A DNA stretch of 64,000 nt from the NCBI RefSeq assembly GCF_902459465.1, contig NC_047063.1, forward strand, positions 18,875,685 to 18,939,684, given 5' to 3'. Under the pieces are notes generated by a model. That model worked only from the letters and a program-made list of their open reading frames with translations, was not told the origin of the DNA and made no database searches. The stretch is from Asterias rubens (lineage: Eukaryota > Echinodermata > Asteroidea > Forcipulatida > Asteriidae). Below are positions 43,601 through 52,542 of this stretch, in pieces (position 1 is the first letter of the stretch; each line of letters starts with the position of its first letter). A program made the translations under genes and the position numbers.

Positions 43601-45316
43601 GATATCCGTCAGGTACGCCTCGTCACCATTAGGCTGGACCTTCCGACGAGCCCTCCTCTCCTCAATCCATTTGAAGAGGAAGATAAACCCGTAGACAGGG
43701 CCCTCGATTGGTTTCTGTAGATCATAAATCTCCTCCACCTGCACTCCTGTCACACCTGATGTCGGACAAATCAATCAACAACAACATTTACATAATAAAT
43801 AGCTGATAGAACACACTATAACGATAGAATTTGTTTATACTTCCAACATGTACTTTATGCATAGAGGAAGGACCAAGGTAGGGGTCATTGTTTGGTTTTG
43901 TAAACATATTGCTGACTTACTGGTAAAAGTGTCACGAAAGATACAATCATTTCTGAATCGTTTCTCAGATTCAAATGTTTTTACTGATTTCTAAACAACA
44001 GAGGCATTTCAGAAACTTTTTTTAACATAATTTGAAACTGTTTATTGTACACAACTTGTAATATTTAATTGAACTGCACAGTATTTTCTGGAGTTCCGGG
44101 GCAGTGTGCTCCTCTACCTTTTTCTTATACTCTTATTATAAAGGCCTATGGGCCTACATTGTTGTGAGTGCATTCAACTGTTCAAATGTACTAATAAAAA
44201 TAAATGCTTACCAAATTCTTCAACCAGTAATGTGAAGAGACCTGTGTAAAATTTAATACAAAATAGATGAACTACAAATTTCACCAAACAATATTGAAAG
44301 AAAACAGTTTTGATACAAATGTGTAAAATTGAAACACAAAGTGTTTTTTATTATTATAAAACAACCCAAACTTTGTAATTTTAAAAAGGTTTGTTTAGTA
44401 GCCTAAAATAAAATGAGTAATTACACAAAAATGTTTTCTGCGGGTATAATGGTAACGTCCATGACGCCCAGGTACGTCGAAAGACAACAAGGCAGATATT
44501 ACCGGTCGTTACTAGCCCACCTTGTTGAGCTGTTAATGGCTCCGCTTTTAACATCGGTCTCATCACTGTCACCATTACAGCCCACCTTCGATACATGTCT
44601 TAAACGCTAAGTTTTCAAAGGTCGCAAAATGCATGGTAGTTTGATTGCAAATTTCTCCCATTTAAAAAAGTCCTATACTACTCCAACATACCTCGTTTTA
44701 TTCCTTACATTTGTGGAATTACTATGACACATAACAGGGCTTACTAAATGATGACTTTGTCCAGATGTGATGATTTGAAAATTGGTCCCAAAAATCATGT
44801 ACAAAAATTACATTTAACGTGACATAATCTTGGGCGCCGCCATGTTTTAATGATTCTCCTCCCTGTTGATCGGGCTACGGTCGTTACTAATTCGGGGTAA
44901 TAAAACAACCCTATTTTTACAATTTTAGTAAAAAATGTAGTTTCTCAGTTAATTAAAAATACAACCTTTTCAACACAGACAGGTTCAGGTTGAAAGTGAT
45001 TAAATGACCCTTCCTTCTGCATATAGTTTACGGTTGGCTTATGTTCAAATGTTCTATAGTATTAAAGTGCATTTAACATTGGAATTGTGGTGAGTTGTCG
45101 TGAGGGGTCGGTATTTAATATTATTAGTGCGACCGGTTCCACACAAAACATTTTCACGAAACTAGTGCAGTGTGATTTGACGTGCAAAAAAACAACATTC
45201 GATTCGAGCGAGTAATTTCCACTAGACATGCTAGAGAAGCCTTTTTAGATACTAAACTGAGCAAATACGTTGACTTACCAGGATCACTCTCAAGCTCAAG
45301 CCACCCGTCGTTCATC
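34428..45316 (-). CDS. BAP1: Ubiquitin carboxyl-terminal hydrolase BAP1, complete
   Basis: Nuclear deubiquitinase of the UCH family. With ASXL it forms the PR-DUB complex that removes ubiquitin from histone H2A. I read 11 coding exons, all with GT-AG junctions in phase: 45280-45316, 44212-44241, 43568-43755, 42136-42255, 41799-42003, 40669-40741, 39903-40023, 38142-38599, 36751-37534, 35637-35729 and 34428-34661. They sum to 780 codons plus stop (human 729). The UCH domain spans about 1-250, with oxyanion Gln85, nucleophile Cys91, His169 and Asp184 at the same numbers as in human. A disordered middle follows, with an HCF-1-binding-like S-H-N-Y (418-421). The C-terminal ULD (about 673-755) ends in a basic nuclear-localisation tail KKRKIR. 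Odd point: a Lys/His run at 381-398. Introns carry MITEs and a LINE fragment. Confidence 0.97.
34755..34942. mobile_element. 188 bp MITE with GGCCCAATTTCATAAA ends
   Basis: Perfect 16 bp inverted ends at 34755-34770 and 34927-34942, with internal GCTTAGCA words on both strands. It lies in BAP1 intron 10. Fragments of the same family occur near 5540, 10358, 24792, 47504-47570 and 47932-47950. Confidence 0.88.
35227..35608 (+). mobile_element. TTAA-palindrome MITE, copy 18 (full length, BAP1 intron 10)
   Basis: Full copy from TTAAAGACACTGAACCC to TTTCCACTGCCTTTAA with a central palindrome near 35422-35462. Its right end lies only about 28 bases from the end of BAP1 exon 10, close to the splice donor. 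Confidence 0.94.
35637..35729 (-). CDS. BAP1: BAP1 coding exon 10 (ULD start)
   Basis: 93 nt, phase 0 at both ends; acceptor TTCAACCAG/GATCTG, donor TACAAG/GTAAAA. It encodes [20 protein letters not shown], then [11 protein letters not shown], the first helices of the ULD (human ELLALLKCVEAEI). Confidence 0.95.
36751..37534 (-). CDS. BAP1: BAP1 coding exon 9 (HCF-1 motif and disordered region)
   Basis: 784 nt; acceptor ACCCCTCAG/ATTACC, donor CAACGA/GTAAGT. It starts [16 protein letters not shown], matching the human RLPAFLDNHNYAKSP segment around the HCF-1-binding motif. Low-complexity Ser/Asp-rich sequence follows, then a conserved [15 protein letters not shown] block (about residues 538-552). 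Confidence 0.95.
38142..38599 (-). CDS. BAP1: BAP1 coding exon 8 (His/Pro-rich and poly-Lys region)
   Basis: 458 nt; acceptor TATCCCGCAG/TTAATT, donor CCCTATAG/GTAAGA. It opens with [20 protein letters not shown], matching human LIRVTQPELI. A His/Pro/Thr-rich stretch and then a run of ten Lys with three KKH repeats follow (about 381-398). I do not recall a counterpart of the Lys run in vertebrate BAP1. Confidence 0.93.
39115..39503 (+). mobile_element. TTAA-palindrome MITE, copy 19 (BAP1 intron 7)
   Basis: Left end reduced to AACACTGGACACTATTGG. Central palindrome (GAGACCTCAAATCTAAATCC...) and right end ACTGCCTTTAA present. Confidence 0.93.
39903..40023 (-). CDS. BAP1: BAP1 coding exon 7 (end of UCH domain)
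   Basis: 121 nt; acceptor CTTTTACAG/TGGATC, donor GATCAG/GTAAAC. It encodes [16 protein letters not shown], the conserved [10 protein letters not shown] strand that closes the UCH fold, then a helix ending ILDALDQ. Confidence 0.96.
40166..40322. repeat. 157 bp imperfect palindrome with GGTGGTTCT arms (BAP1 intron 6)
   Basis: Left arm TATGGAAAGGTTTGCGGTAA, then GAGTTGGGGTGGTTCT; the right arm is its complement. The centre contains CTCGACGTTTCGATCAG. A related half lies at 57446-57560 and a fragment near 33120. It may be the terminal repeat of a Penelope-like retroelement; the class is an inference. Confidence 0.7.
40669..40741 (-). CDS. BAP1: BAP1 coding exon 6
   Basis: 73 nt; acceptor ATTTTCAG/GACTGTGG, donor AACGAAGG/GTAGGA. 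It encodes [20 protein letters not shown], matching the human [20 protein letters not shown] segment of the UCH domain. Confidence 0.95.
40993..41295 (+). repeat. 151 bp tandem duplication (BAP1 intron 5)
   Basis: CAGGGCCAAGACCAAGGTTT starts at 40993 and again at 41144. Both units go on to GTCCTGGTCA.GGTGAAGAC and TTTATCTGCT. The second unit is slightly longer and diverged. There is no coding potential in it. Confidence 0.85.
41799..42003 (-). CDS. BAP1: BAP1 coding exon 5 (catalytic His169 and Asp184)
   Basis: 205 nt; acceptor TTTTTAACAG-type site AAAACAG/AACAAA, donor GATCATG/GTGAGT. It encodes [34 protein letters not shown] and [13 protein letters not shown]. His169 (FHF) and Asp184 (ELDG) complete the cysteine-protease triad. 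Confidence 0.96.
42136..42255 (-). CDS. BAP1: BAP1 coding exon 4 (nucleophile Cys91)
   Basis: 120 nt, exactly 40 codons; acceptor TGTACAG/ATCGTA, donor CCAGAG/GTAAAA. It encodes [18 protein letters not shown]. Cys91 in NSCATHA is the nucleophile. Confidence 0.97.
42470..42745 (-). mobile_element. LINE C-terminal remnant in BAP1 intron 3
   Basis: The minus-strand frame contains [20 protein letters not shown], the usual ending of a non-LTR ORF2, then a short tail. It is a close relative of 31980-32345 (shared GAGTTCCAAAGAGATGCAG and GCTCAAACACCCTGACAGGA). Truncated and inactive. Confidence 0.85.
43405..43560 (+). repeat. GGTGCCCTTG/GCCTTGGTGCCC repeat next to BAP1 exon 3
   Basis: GCATTGCCTTGGTGCCCTTG-like blocks occur twice within it, and the segment is repeated in inverse orientation at 51620-51785. 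It ends about 8 bases from the exon 3 donor. Confidence 0.7.
43568..43755 (-). CDS. BAP1: BAP1 coding exon 3 (oxyanion Gln85)
   Basis: 188 nt; acceptor GACATCAG/GTGTGA, donor CATCAG/GTGAGA. It encodes [31 protein letters not shown] and MFFAHQ. The final Gln85 forms the oxyanion hole. Very close to human BAP1. Confidence 0.97.
44212..44241 (-). CDS. BAP1: BAP1 coding exon 2 (30 nt micro-exon)
   Basis: Acceptor TTTACACAG/GTCTCT, donor AATTTG/GTAAGC. It encodes LFTLLVEEF and is needed to join exon 1 to exon 3 in frame. It matches human LFTLLVEDFG. An ORF scan would miss it. Confidence 0.95.
45280..45316 (-). CDS. BAP1: BAP1 coding exon 1 (start codon)
   Basis: ATG at 45314-45316, then [12 protein letters not shown] (human [13 protein letters not shown]), donor CCTG/GTAAGT. 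Only 37 nt. The start is fixed by the match at residue 1. Confidence 0.96.
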
Positions 45317-45750
45317 TTACAATAACAAATGATAACAGTTCAGTCTCCATAAGTTGTCTTTTACGACGGCCAAAAACCACAAACCTGACAAAATGTCAAA
45401 AACAAAACACGAGTGCAATCAACATTACGCCCTCTATTGCTGGATGCTTCTCTCAAAATAATGGTGCGCCAAGTTATTAGACTGGCAAAAATAGTCTTCC
45501 CACTTGTTCTCTATGTGCATATAATGGCTGGACGGCGTGCGGAGGCTTTGAAAGTAAAAGTTACGCATGAAAGTTTTGGGTTTTTTAAATTACCACGTCC
45601 TGGAGGTTATTAGGTGTTCGGGCCAACAGCCCAGATCACCTCTTATTTTTGTTCAGTTTCACATCATCGGAAAGGTCATTAAAAACTCCGTAAACGTCTC
45701 GAAGACATGACCCCATTTTAACCTTGTCTTCCGGTGTCAGATGCAATTGT
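45317..45750. promoter_or_regulatory. BAP1 upstream region
   Basis: Should contain the BAP1 5' UTR and promoter by position. I see no TATA box or other clear element. The 66-codon frame at 45413 has no domain signature. Confidence 0.3.
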
Positions 45751-46074
45751 GTCCGCCATGCAATACTGGACACTTTTGCATATGCAATCGTGTCCGGGGC
45801 TATGCAAAAACCGTCCGGCGGACATGTACATGACTGTCACGTAGTGCGTGTAAGCGAGCGTGCATGCACTGATATGCAGTATGAATATTCACGTATTTTA
45901 TGATTGCAGCGAATACCAACGGCCGAACATTTCCCATGCCATTCATGGCATGCACTTACTGACTTAGCTTGTAAAAATTGGCGAACGTGTTCCGTTGACC
46001 AAGCGCGTTTAATTTACTGCAAGGACGGTTTTGCACGGGGGCGGACACAACTGCATATGCAAATGTGTCCGGGC
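45751..46074 (+). repeat. TGCATATGCA/GTCCGG element, copy 2
   Basis: Inverse copy of 32346-32670, with GTGTCCGGGGCTATGCAAAA, CCGTCCGGCGGACATGTACA, GAATATTCACGTATTTTATG and CTGCATATGCAAATGTGTCC. It runs straight into the tandem array at 46075-46342. Confidence 0.85.
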
Positions 46075-46342
46075 GGACACAATTGCATCATGCAGCAGCG
46101 TCCGGGAGACACGATTGCATATGCAAAACCGTCCGGCGGACATTATGCAATAATGTCCTCGGATAGTATTGCATAGAGGACATAATTGCATGCGATACCG
46201 GTTCACAGGTGCATCATGCAGCAGCGTCCGGGAGACACGATTGCATATGCAAAACCGTCCGGCAGACATTATTGCATATGCAATAATGTCTTCCGAATAG
46301 TATTGCATAGAGGACATAATTGCATGCGACACCGGTTCAAAA
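46075..46342 (+). repeat. About 130 bp tandem repeat, two units, with TGCATATGCA palindromes
   Basis: Units begin GCATCATGCAGCAGCGTCCG at about 46084 and 46211. Each contains GATTGCATATGCAAAACCGT, AATAATGTC and GCATAGAGGACATAATTGCA, and ends in ACCGGTTCA. The words GTCCGG(C/G) and GGACA occur on both strands. Confidence 0.9.
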
Positions 46343-46907
46343 TTGAGGTTGAAAAATTCCACCATTGGTCGTGCGTAAAGATTTTACACATATAACACGT
46401 GTGTATGTCGCCTCCCGATCCCCTCCTCACCTTCTCTCTTGCGTTCATGCGCTTTTATTCTTCTCCGTTTTTGGAAGTTTTCTTAAAATAAATAGATAAA
46501 TAGGTGTATAAATGGGTACATGAGAGGGCAGAGACAGTGGTGTATTTGATTATTCCCTTAGCACTGAATTAGACACTTTCTTGAGGTAGTATGCTCCCGG
46601 GGAGTTGCGAAAGTTAGTAGAGGAATGGTCTAAAAGTGTGCCCGATGAATGTTGTAAATGTCAACCTTTAACTCCCTGCAGCTTGGACTATTGTACATCC
46701 ATGTTCGGCCTTAGTAGGAACGACAGGATCGAAACGTCAGGTCATTATTAACTTCTTCTACTTTTTTCATTCGAATAAATGTTAACCATTTTGCACACAA
46801 CAAGACACTCAAAACGTATAACTTACGTCAGTTTTGTAGTTTATTTGGAAAAGCACTCGTAACACCATTTTGCTCACATATTAATGAAGAAACGTCAAGC
46901 TCGCTAC
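46343..46907. other. Intergenic with a retroelement-like end
   Basis: The segment near 46600-46745 contains GAGGAATGGTC, TGCCCGATGAATG and ATCGAAACGTCAGG. It resembles 36580-36650 and the TCGAAACGTC sequences elsewhere. No exon was recognised. Confidence 0.4.
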
Positions 46908-47256
46908 TTAAAGGCACTGGACACTTTGTAAATACTCAATATAATTGTAAGCAAAAATAAACTTACTTGCTTAACGAGCAATGTTAATAGTAATAAAAAA
47001 AATTGTGAGAAACGCCTTTAAAGTAATGTAGTTTTTCAAAAAGAAGTAATTTCTCACTTAAGTAGTTGAATTTAATTCGAAACCTCAGCTGAGGTTTTGA
47101 ATTCAAGCATCTGTACGACAAGGGTGTTTTTTATTCCATTATTCTCTCCAACGAAGTTCAAACAAAGTTCCTTTTTTTTAATGCACAAAGATAGGGGCCT
47201 ACACCAAGTGAGAATACTGGTCTTTGACAATTTACTAAAGGTGACCAGTGCCTTTA
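46908..47256 (-). mobile_element. TTAA-palindrome MITE, copy 20 (diverged)
   Basis: TTAAAGGCACTGGACAC at the left and GACCAGTGCCTTTA at the right. The centre is the short CCTCAGCTGAGG type. It lies about 700 bases downstream of the EBP-A stop codon. Confidence 0.9.
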
Positions 47257-47982
47257 GGGAAAGTGTCTTTGAATTTTGACAACCATGATTGCAAATCAAG
47301 ATCTCTGACACATTAAAATAGTTGCAATGTATTCACCTGATGAATTCCTATCTTTGGTAAGGACGGACAGTATTATTTTATATTAAAACAAACATTGCTA
47401 AAAAGCTATTCTAAAAAAAATTAATGACGCTTTTAATTAAACAAATTTGTTAGATAATTTAAAATTTAAACAAAATACTAAGCATGCTTTCATAACAACC
47501 TGGACCCAATCGCATAAAACCTCTAAGCAGAAAATGCTGCTTAGCACATTTCTTAACTAAGCAAACGAAACAAACAACAAGCGAGTTGGGGAACAAGCAT
47601 CCAGCAATGTAAACTTGTGTGCGGATCCCTTGCTACACGGTAGCTAACGGTCGTATGGCTTCTGACTGGCACCCGGAACAACGAAAACAAAAGGAAGACT
47701 GCCACATAGATAGATGTGTTGGCAAAGCGCCGGCACGTTAATCCAGAGGTCGTTAGTTCAATCACACTCAAGCAAACTTTCAATGTTGGTTCCCCTTGTT
47801 GCGGGAGGGGGGGGGGGGTGGATGGGGGAGAGAATGTTTACCGTCATGGGAATGGACAGGGGGTGGCCCAAGCATTTTGGCCGGGATTGTAGATTGGTCG
47901 GGGCTTCGCATTTATTTTTTGCGCTTACAAGCTTGATGAAATTGGGCCCATATGAATTATATAATTATCTTCAAGTTCAAGA
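47257..47982. other. EBP-A 3' flank with repeat fragments
   Basis: Fragments of the GGCCCAATTTCAT family (47504-47570 and 47932-47956, facing each other), the GGCTTCTGACTGGC repeat (47625-47680) and a G run (47807-47818). A minus-strand AATAAA at 47911-47916, about 67 bases past the EBP-A stop, could be its polyadenylation signal. Confidence 0.5.
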
Positions 47983-48197
47983 TCAGCGGTTCTTTTTGTG
48001 GCCTAGATACCCACTGGTCTTGTCTAGCTCCTTCTGTGCGCGGTTCAACTCCCTCCAGGATTGTCTGATGAGGATGGGTGGGACAATAACCCAGGGGGCA
48101 TTGAACCCGATCACATACAGCCAGAAGTAGTAGGGGTGGAACCTCGGCCCGTGGGCGAAGTCCTCAACGTACTCGGTAATGAAGTAGATGAGAACAC
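47983..48197 (-). CDS. EBP: EBP-A coding exon 4 (catalytic Asn, stop)
   Basis: Acceptor TATAACAG/GTGTTC; stop TGA at 47983-47985. It encodes GVLIYFITEYVEDFAHGPRF, HPYYFWLYVIGFNAPW and VPPILI. It was missed by simple ORF scanning because it begins mid-codon and has no Met in frame. Confidence 0.95.
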
Positions 48198-51100
48198 CTG
48201 TTATATTATTGATAAAGAATGATGGAGATTAGTAGGAGTCGAGTTGATATAAATAATAGGCGAAATAAACTAATTAAACTACTCTAATTTTGTATTCTAT
48301 ATTTTCACTAATTTTCTTTTAAAACTGCATATCATTCATGGACAAAAAAACACATTTCAAGGGACATTTTCCACCATGTCAACCTTTAAACCAACATTGT
48401 GTTAACGTTATTTTAATCTTACAACATTGCTGTGTACATTGTACACATTTTAACATGAAATAGAACTGCACTGAAAAAAAACTAGTGTTAAAGCTGTGTT
48501 GTCACATAATATATACCTAAAAGAGAGTCCAAATATATACCCAAGTGTTAAACTAACACTAATTTCTGCCAACGTTACATTTGTGCTATTATAACATACT
48601 ATGAAGTTAATTTTGGTTCTCTCTTAGTTAACTATAATGCGACAACACCCACGGTGTAAATTCAACGCAACAGTTTTTGCAGTGTAGCACTCAGTGTTTA
48701 TGTAAATAAGAACATTATGCAAATCCTACTGTTTCTTCTTCGTTGAACCGATACATCGTCGGAATAATGACAAAGCACAGTACAGATAATTCAAACACTT
48801 TTGCCTACCATAAAACTGGCCAATCGAAACAGCCAGTTGCATCACGTGGCGCATCGAACTTCTATTGAGAAACGCCCACACCGTGATGAAACATCCGGGA
48901 CCTTCTAGCCATGCAGTTATATTCTCCAAAACAATGGTGCACGTATCGTTTCTGTACAAAACACACACAATTAGTTGAAACAATATTCTCACTTTTATTT
49001 GTTACAATTCATCATGTTTGTCCACTTTGCGAATAAATCGTGTGTTAAAGGCACTGGACACGGTTGGTAGTTGTCGGTTGGTAGTTGTCAAACACCATTA
49101 TTCCCACTTGGTGGTGTATTCCACATAAAACTAATAAATAACAAACCTGTGAAAGTTTGGGGCCAATGGGTCATCAAAGTTGCAAGAAAATAATAAATAA
49201 AAATAAAAAAATATAGCCAGTAATTGTGTTGCTTTCAGATGCCTTGCAAAGACTTCAGGTGTGGAGTCTTTGTCTTGGTCATATTCAAATTATCAAAAGT
49301 GAAAATTACCTCAAAAACTAGGTTATTTCATCAGAGGGAGCCGTTTCTCACAATATTGTATACACAGCTAGCTAGCCGTTACTCATTACCGAGTTATGCT
49401 ATAAGATAATACACATTTTGAGTAATTACCAAACATTTCCAGTGCCTTTAAAGTCTGTTGGAAATTGTCACACGGGGTTATCTACAGGTGACAAGTTCAA
49501 GGGAAAAAGGTTATATCAGAAGACAGTGATGTATATTTACTAACACTGGTTAATGTTATTTAAATGGAAATAATGTTTCACAGACATTTATTAATAGACA
49601 TTTCTGAGCAGAAAAAAAAAACATTTTGTGGGAAAACCCGACATTCAAAATACTTACGAAACATATCGGCTGTCCCCCTTGGCGTACTCTTTCCCTAAAC
49701 CAACCGAGATAAAAAAGAAGGGGAGAAATAAACCAAGATAACCAATTCAGTCAATAAGTTGTATCAACGGGCAAAATACATGTATATGATATATAAATAA
49801 TAATATAAAATATTGCCTATAAATAGAATACCTTATTATAGTGGTCATCGGAAAGTTCAATAAAGACCCTATTGTTCTTCTGGTACTAGAACATAAGTCG
49901 AATGTAGAGTTTGGTACAATTCCATGTTTTTTTAAGCAGAATGTTTGGTTAAAATGCTGCTTTATTATCGAAAAGCAGGAAACCAGTCAGTCCCAGTCAC
50001 AATGGTTTGCAATGGTATTTTGGCTGGTACCTTACCCTGTAAGCAAACTTGCTTTTGCTTAGCTATTTTCTGTACTGAATGTATTTTTTCCAAACCTCGG
50101 CTTCCTTTTGATATTGGAATCACCATACAAAATGCTCCAAAATTAATGGCGACACCCGCGGAGTAGCAGGAAATGGTCACGGTTTTTTCCCCCCAAAAAA
50201 AAATCCCTAGCAGAAGCTGGACTTCATGATTTGTAATAAAATCCACAGCTCAAATGTAGATATTATTAAACTTTCTGGTTCGTACCAACTTCTTGTAATG
50301 TACATGTATATTGTATGAATGATTTTACCCCATAACCTCTGGATTTAGTTTGGTGTGGTTCCCACAGTTCGGTTCGGCCATATCGATTTGACCATACAAG
50401 TAAGGATTTAAACCTAATCCGTATGTAAATGTGATATCCGCACAAAATAATATAAATGAAATCAATTTCAAAAGACCTCTTTTCCCAATCCAGTTATAAG
50501 AACAATATTAATTTCGTGAACACGCATAGAATCCCTAACGCACTGTAAAGATAAATTAGTCAAAACGACGTAAGTTAGTCAAGACATCATGTTGACTAAT
50601 AGTCAGCCAACTTAAGTCGTTTTTACTAATTTATTTTTACAGTGCGGTACAAAATAGCTTTGAGATTAGTATTAGATTATTTTATCTGACACAATACAAC
50701 TAATATTGTGTATCGGTTCTTTTTATAGTGCAATCTATACGAGACGGCACTAAGTGGACCAAAGTTCTTGTACCAACAATGCAGTATGTCCAAACTTAGG
50801 TTCAGACAATGGGCCTTATCAAGAACCCACCAATATAATAATCTCCTCATGTAAATATAGCACAGAGGGAACATCTTTTAGAGATAATTTTTTTTAATAT
50901 CACTGCCTTAATTCTGTTTAATGACTTGATGCTTATTTTTGTCCGTGTTTGGCCTTTAAGTCGGAACAATGCTCCTTTGCCATTCTAATAAAAAAAGATT
51001 GAAACAATCACACCCTTGAGTTAGTAAAGCACTGATGAGCAAGAGATAAAAACTAAATGCAATCTGGAGTTACCTTAATCAGATTCAGGAGCGTATAATT

Positions 51101-52542
51101 CATAACTAAGCCCCCCCCCCCAAAAAAAAAAGAAGTTGGTCGTACGGGTTTAAACAAAAAAAAGAGGATGGGGGTCTTTTTCAAATAATTTCTCTCAAAG
51201 GTGGACGCTCAGCATTTTAATTCTAACTGGCTACCAATTTCAGTTTAAAGTCACCACTTACTTTTTAAATATCGTAAAAAGTTCTTAAAAGATTAAATTT
51301 GGCGGGAAAAACAGAAAGTTTGTCTTTTTGAAAAACAAAAACGTTAAAAAAAAGAAATATATTAAAAAGGGTGCGGCAAAAAATAAAAACAGAATGAGGG
51401 AGAGGACAATCAACTGGTATCTTTTGTCATGAAACCTTATCTGGCGGGATTGTGGGGGAAAATATTCCACTTCAAAAAGGATCGCATTTTAAGTTTTTCA
51501 GAAAAAAAATATGAGATTGTTTTTATCACACAGTGTATTGCAGAAGATGCAGTTAAACAAATTGCCCGACGTTTCGACCTTAGCAGAATCTTTAAAGGAA
51601 TGTCATATCAGGGCTGTATGCTTCGTTTTTGAAAGGGCAAGGGCACCAAGGCATTTTTTTCTTGGTAAGGGGCAACCTATAATGTAAAATTGCAAATTTG
51701 TACTGGAGCATTTCAAGGGCACCAAGGCCGAACCAGGGGACCTCCATGGGGACACGGAGGCAATCACCTTCGTTGCCTGTTTTATAAGTCCCTGGCTTTG
51801 GAAAGCAGTTTGCAACAGCTATATTCAAATATTTTCTAAAAATGTATACATTCAAACTGCCATTTTTGTCCACTATCCCACAATTGCGTTCTCTTTTATA
51901 TAAAAAACACATCTTAAGTAATAACTTCAGGAAGGAACCGTTCAAATGTGTTTGAAATGCAGAAGTCACCCCGCTACCACATAATAATCCGCGGTTCTCT
52001 CTGATCAATCTTCAGAAACGACTACAGCAAGTCTAGTAGTGTCAGACGGCCTCGTTCAGCCTTCTGAAACACCGGCCGGTAACGCGGTGTACATGTGTTA
52101 GCCATTGTACATGTGTAAGTGCACTTGTCTGTGTACGTTACATGTCCAGAGACAGAGAGGCTAGCTGGCCACACGCAGACAGCATGTATGGCATACAGTC
52201 TAGTCTACTAATTCTACCTCCATGGTCTTACTTACATATTTGAGCTAGAATATCGTTGTGTCCTGCCACTGTACCGCTATTCAGCGTCAGATATCCCTCA
52301 AGGATCAAGTGGATGCTACCACTCATTCCAAACCAGCATAGAACAGCCCTCTCGTCCAGCCGAAGTCGGCGACCGAATCGATCCTTTCCAACCACCATCC
52401 ATGTTATCAAATAAAACACAACAAAGAAGGCTACAACAACGGAGAGAATTACTTCGACTGAGCGTGAGTTATCCACGTAATGGGGTAAATGAAGGTCCAG
52501 TGGATAGTATGGATGGGAAACGTTGTCAGTAGAAGGTGCCAT
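47983..52542 (-). CDS. EBP: 3-beta-hydroxysteroid delta8-delta7 isomerase (EBP), copy A, complete
   Basis: ER membrane enzyme of sterol biosynthesis that shifts the C8 double bond to C7. It has four exons, all in phase: 52236-52542, 49658-49694, 48809-48951 and 47983-48197. The product is 233 aa (human 230). The start MAPSTDNVSHPYYPL matches the human HPYWP N-terminus. The active-site residues known from human EBP are present: His78 and Glu82 (IHLILEGY), Glu124 and Thr127 (ENITAW), Asn195 and Trp198 (FNAPW). The other landmarks KEYAKGDSRY, GPGCF, HGPRFHP and YFW are also there. At least four hydrophobic segments are visible. It ends GHKKNR, a Lys-rich tail that fits ER retention. It is the most diverged of the three tandem copies. 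Intron 1 (2.5 kb) holds a MITE at 50541-50644, intron 2 a TTAA MITE. Confidence 0.96.
48469..48684. mobile_element. 216 bp MITE with CACTG...CAGTG ends (EBP-A intron 3)
   Basis: The ends CACTGAAAAAAAACT and AGTTTTTGCAGTG are imperfect inverted repeats, with further matching at GTGTTGTC on both arms. The flanks TAGAACTG and TAGCACTC agree at 6 of 8 positions, which fits an 8 bp target duplication of hAT type. Confidence 0.75.
48809..48951 (-). CDS. EBP: EBP-A coding exon 3 (catalytic Glu and Thr)
   Basis: 143 nt; acceptor TTTGTACAG/AAACGA, donor TTTTATG/GTAGGC. It encodes NDTCTIVLENITAWLEGPGC, FITVWAFLNRSSM and SIGQFYG. Exons 3 of all three copies have exactly 143 nt. Confidence 0.96.
49045..49451 (+). 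mobile_element. TTAA-palindrome MITE, copy 21 (EBP-A intron 2, diverged)
   Basis: TTAAAGGCACTGGACACGG at the left, with a short local duplication of GGTTGGTAGTTGTC. The centre is GCAAAGACTTCAGGTGTGGAGTCTTTG, another variant palindrome. The right end is CAGTGCCTTTAA. Confidence 0.88.
49658..49694 (-). CDS. EBP: EBP-A coding exon 2 (37 nt)
   Basis: Acceptor TTGGTTTAG/GGAAAG, donor GTTTC/GTAAGT. It encodes KEYAKGDSRYV, the loop that in human EBP reads KEYAKGDSRY. Same length as exon 2 of copies B and C. Confidence 0.96.
50541..50644. mobile_element. 104 bp near-palindromic MITE (EBP-A intron 1)
   Basis: CACTGTAAAGATAAATTAGT at the left and its near complement ACTAATTTATTTTTACAGTG at the right. 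The arms continue with GTCAAAACGACGTAAGTTAG and its complement, so almost the whole element folds into one hairpin. Confidence 0.88.
50645..52235. other. EBP-A intron 1, remainder
   Basis: There is a C run at 51111-51121. GACGTTTCGACCTTAGCAGA at 51568-51587 belongs to the TCGAAACGTC family. The 51620-51785 segment is an inverse copy of 43405-43560. No extra exon was recognised. Confidence 0.5.
52236..52542 (-). CDS. EBP: EBP-A coding exon 1 (start; catalytic His and Glu)
   Basis: ATG at 52540-52542, donor CAAATAT/GTAAGT. It encodes NVSHPYYPL, a first membrane segment, DRFGRRLRL, and LCWFGMSGSIHLILEGYL with His78 and Glu82. Exon 1 joins to exon 2 through the split TGG (Trp) codon found in all EBP copies. 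Confidence 0.96.

Noticed and set aside
46009-46365. 118-codon minus-strand frame with internal repeats
   Set aside because: Translation of the TGCATATGCA tandem array.
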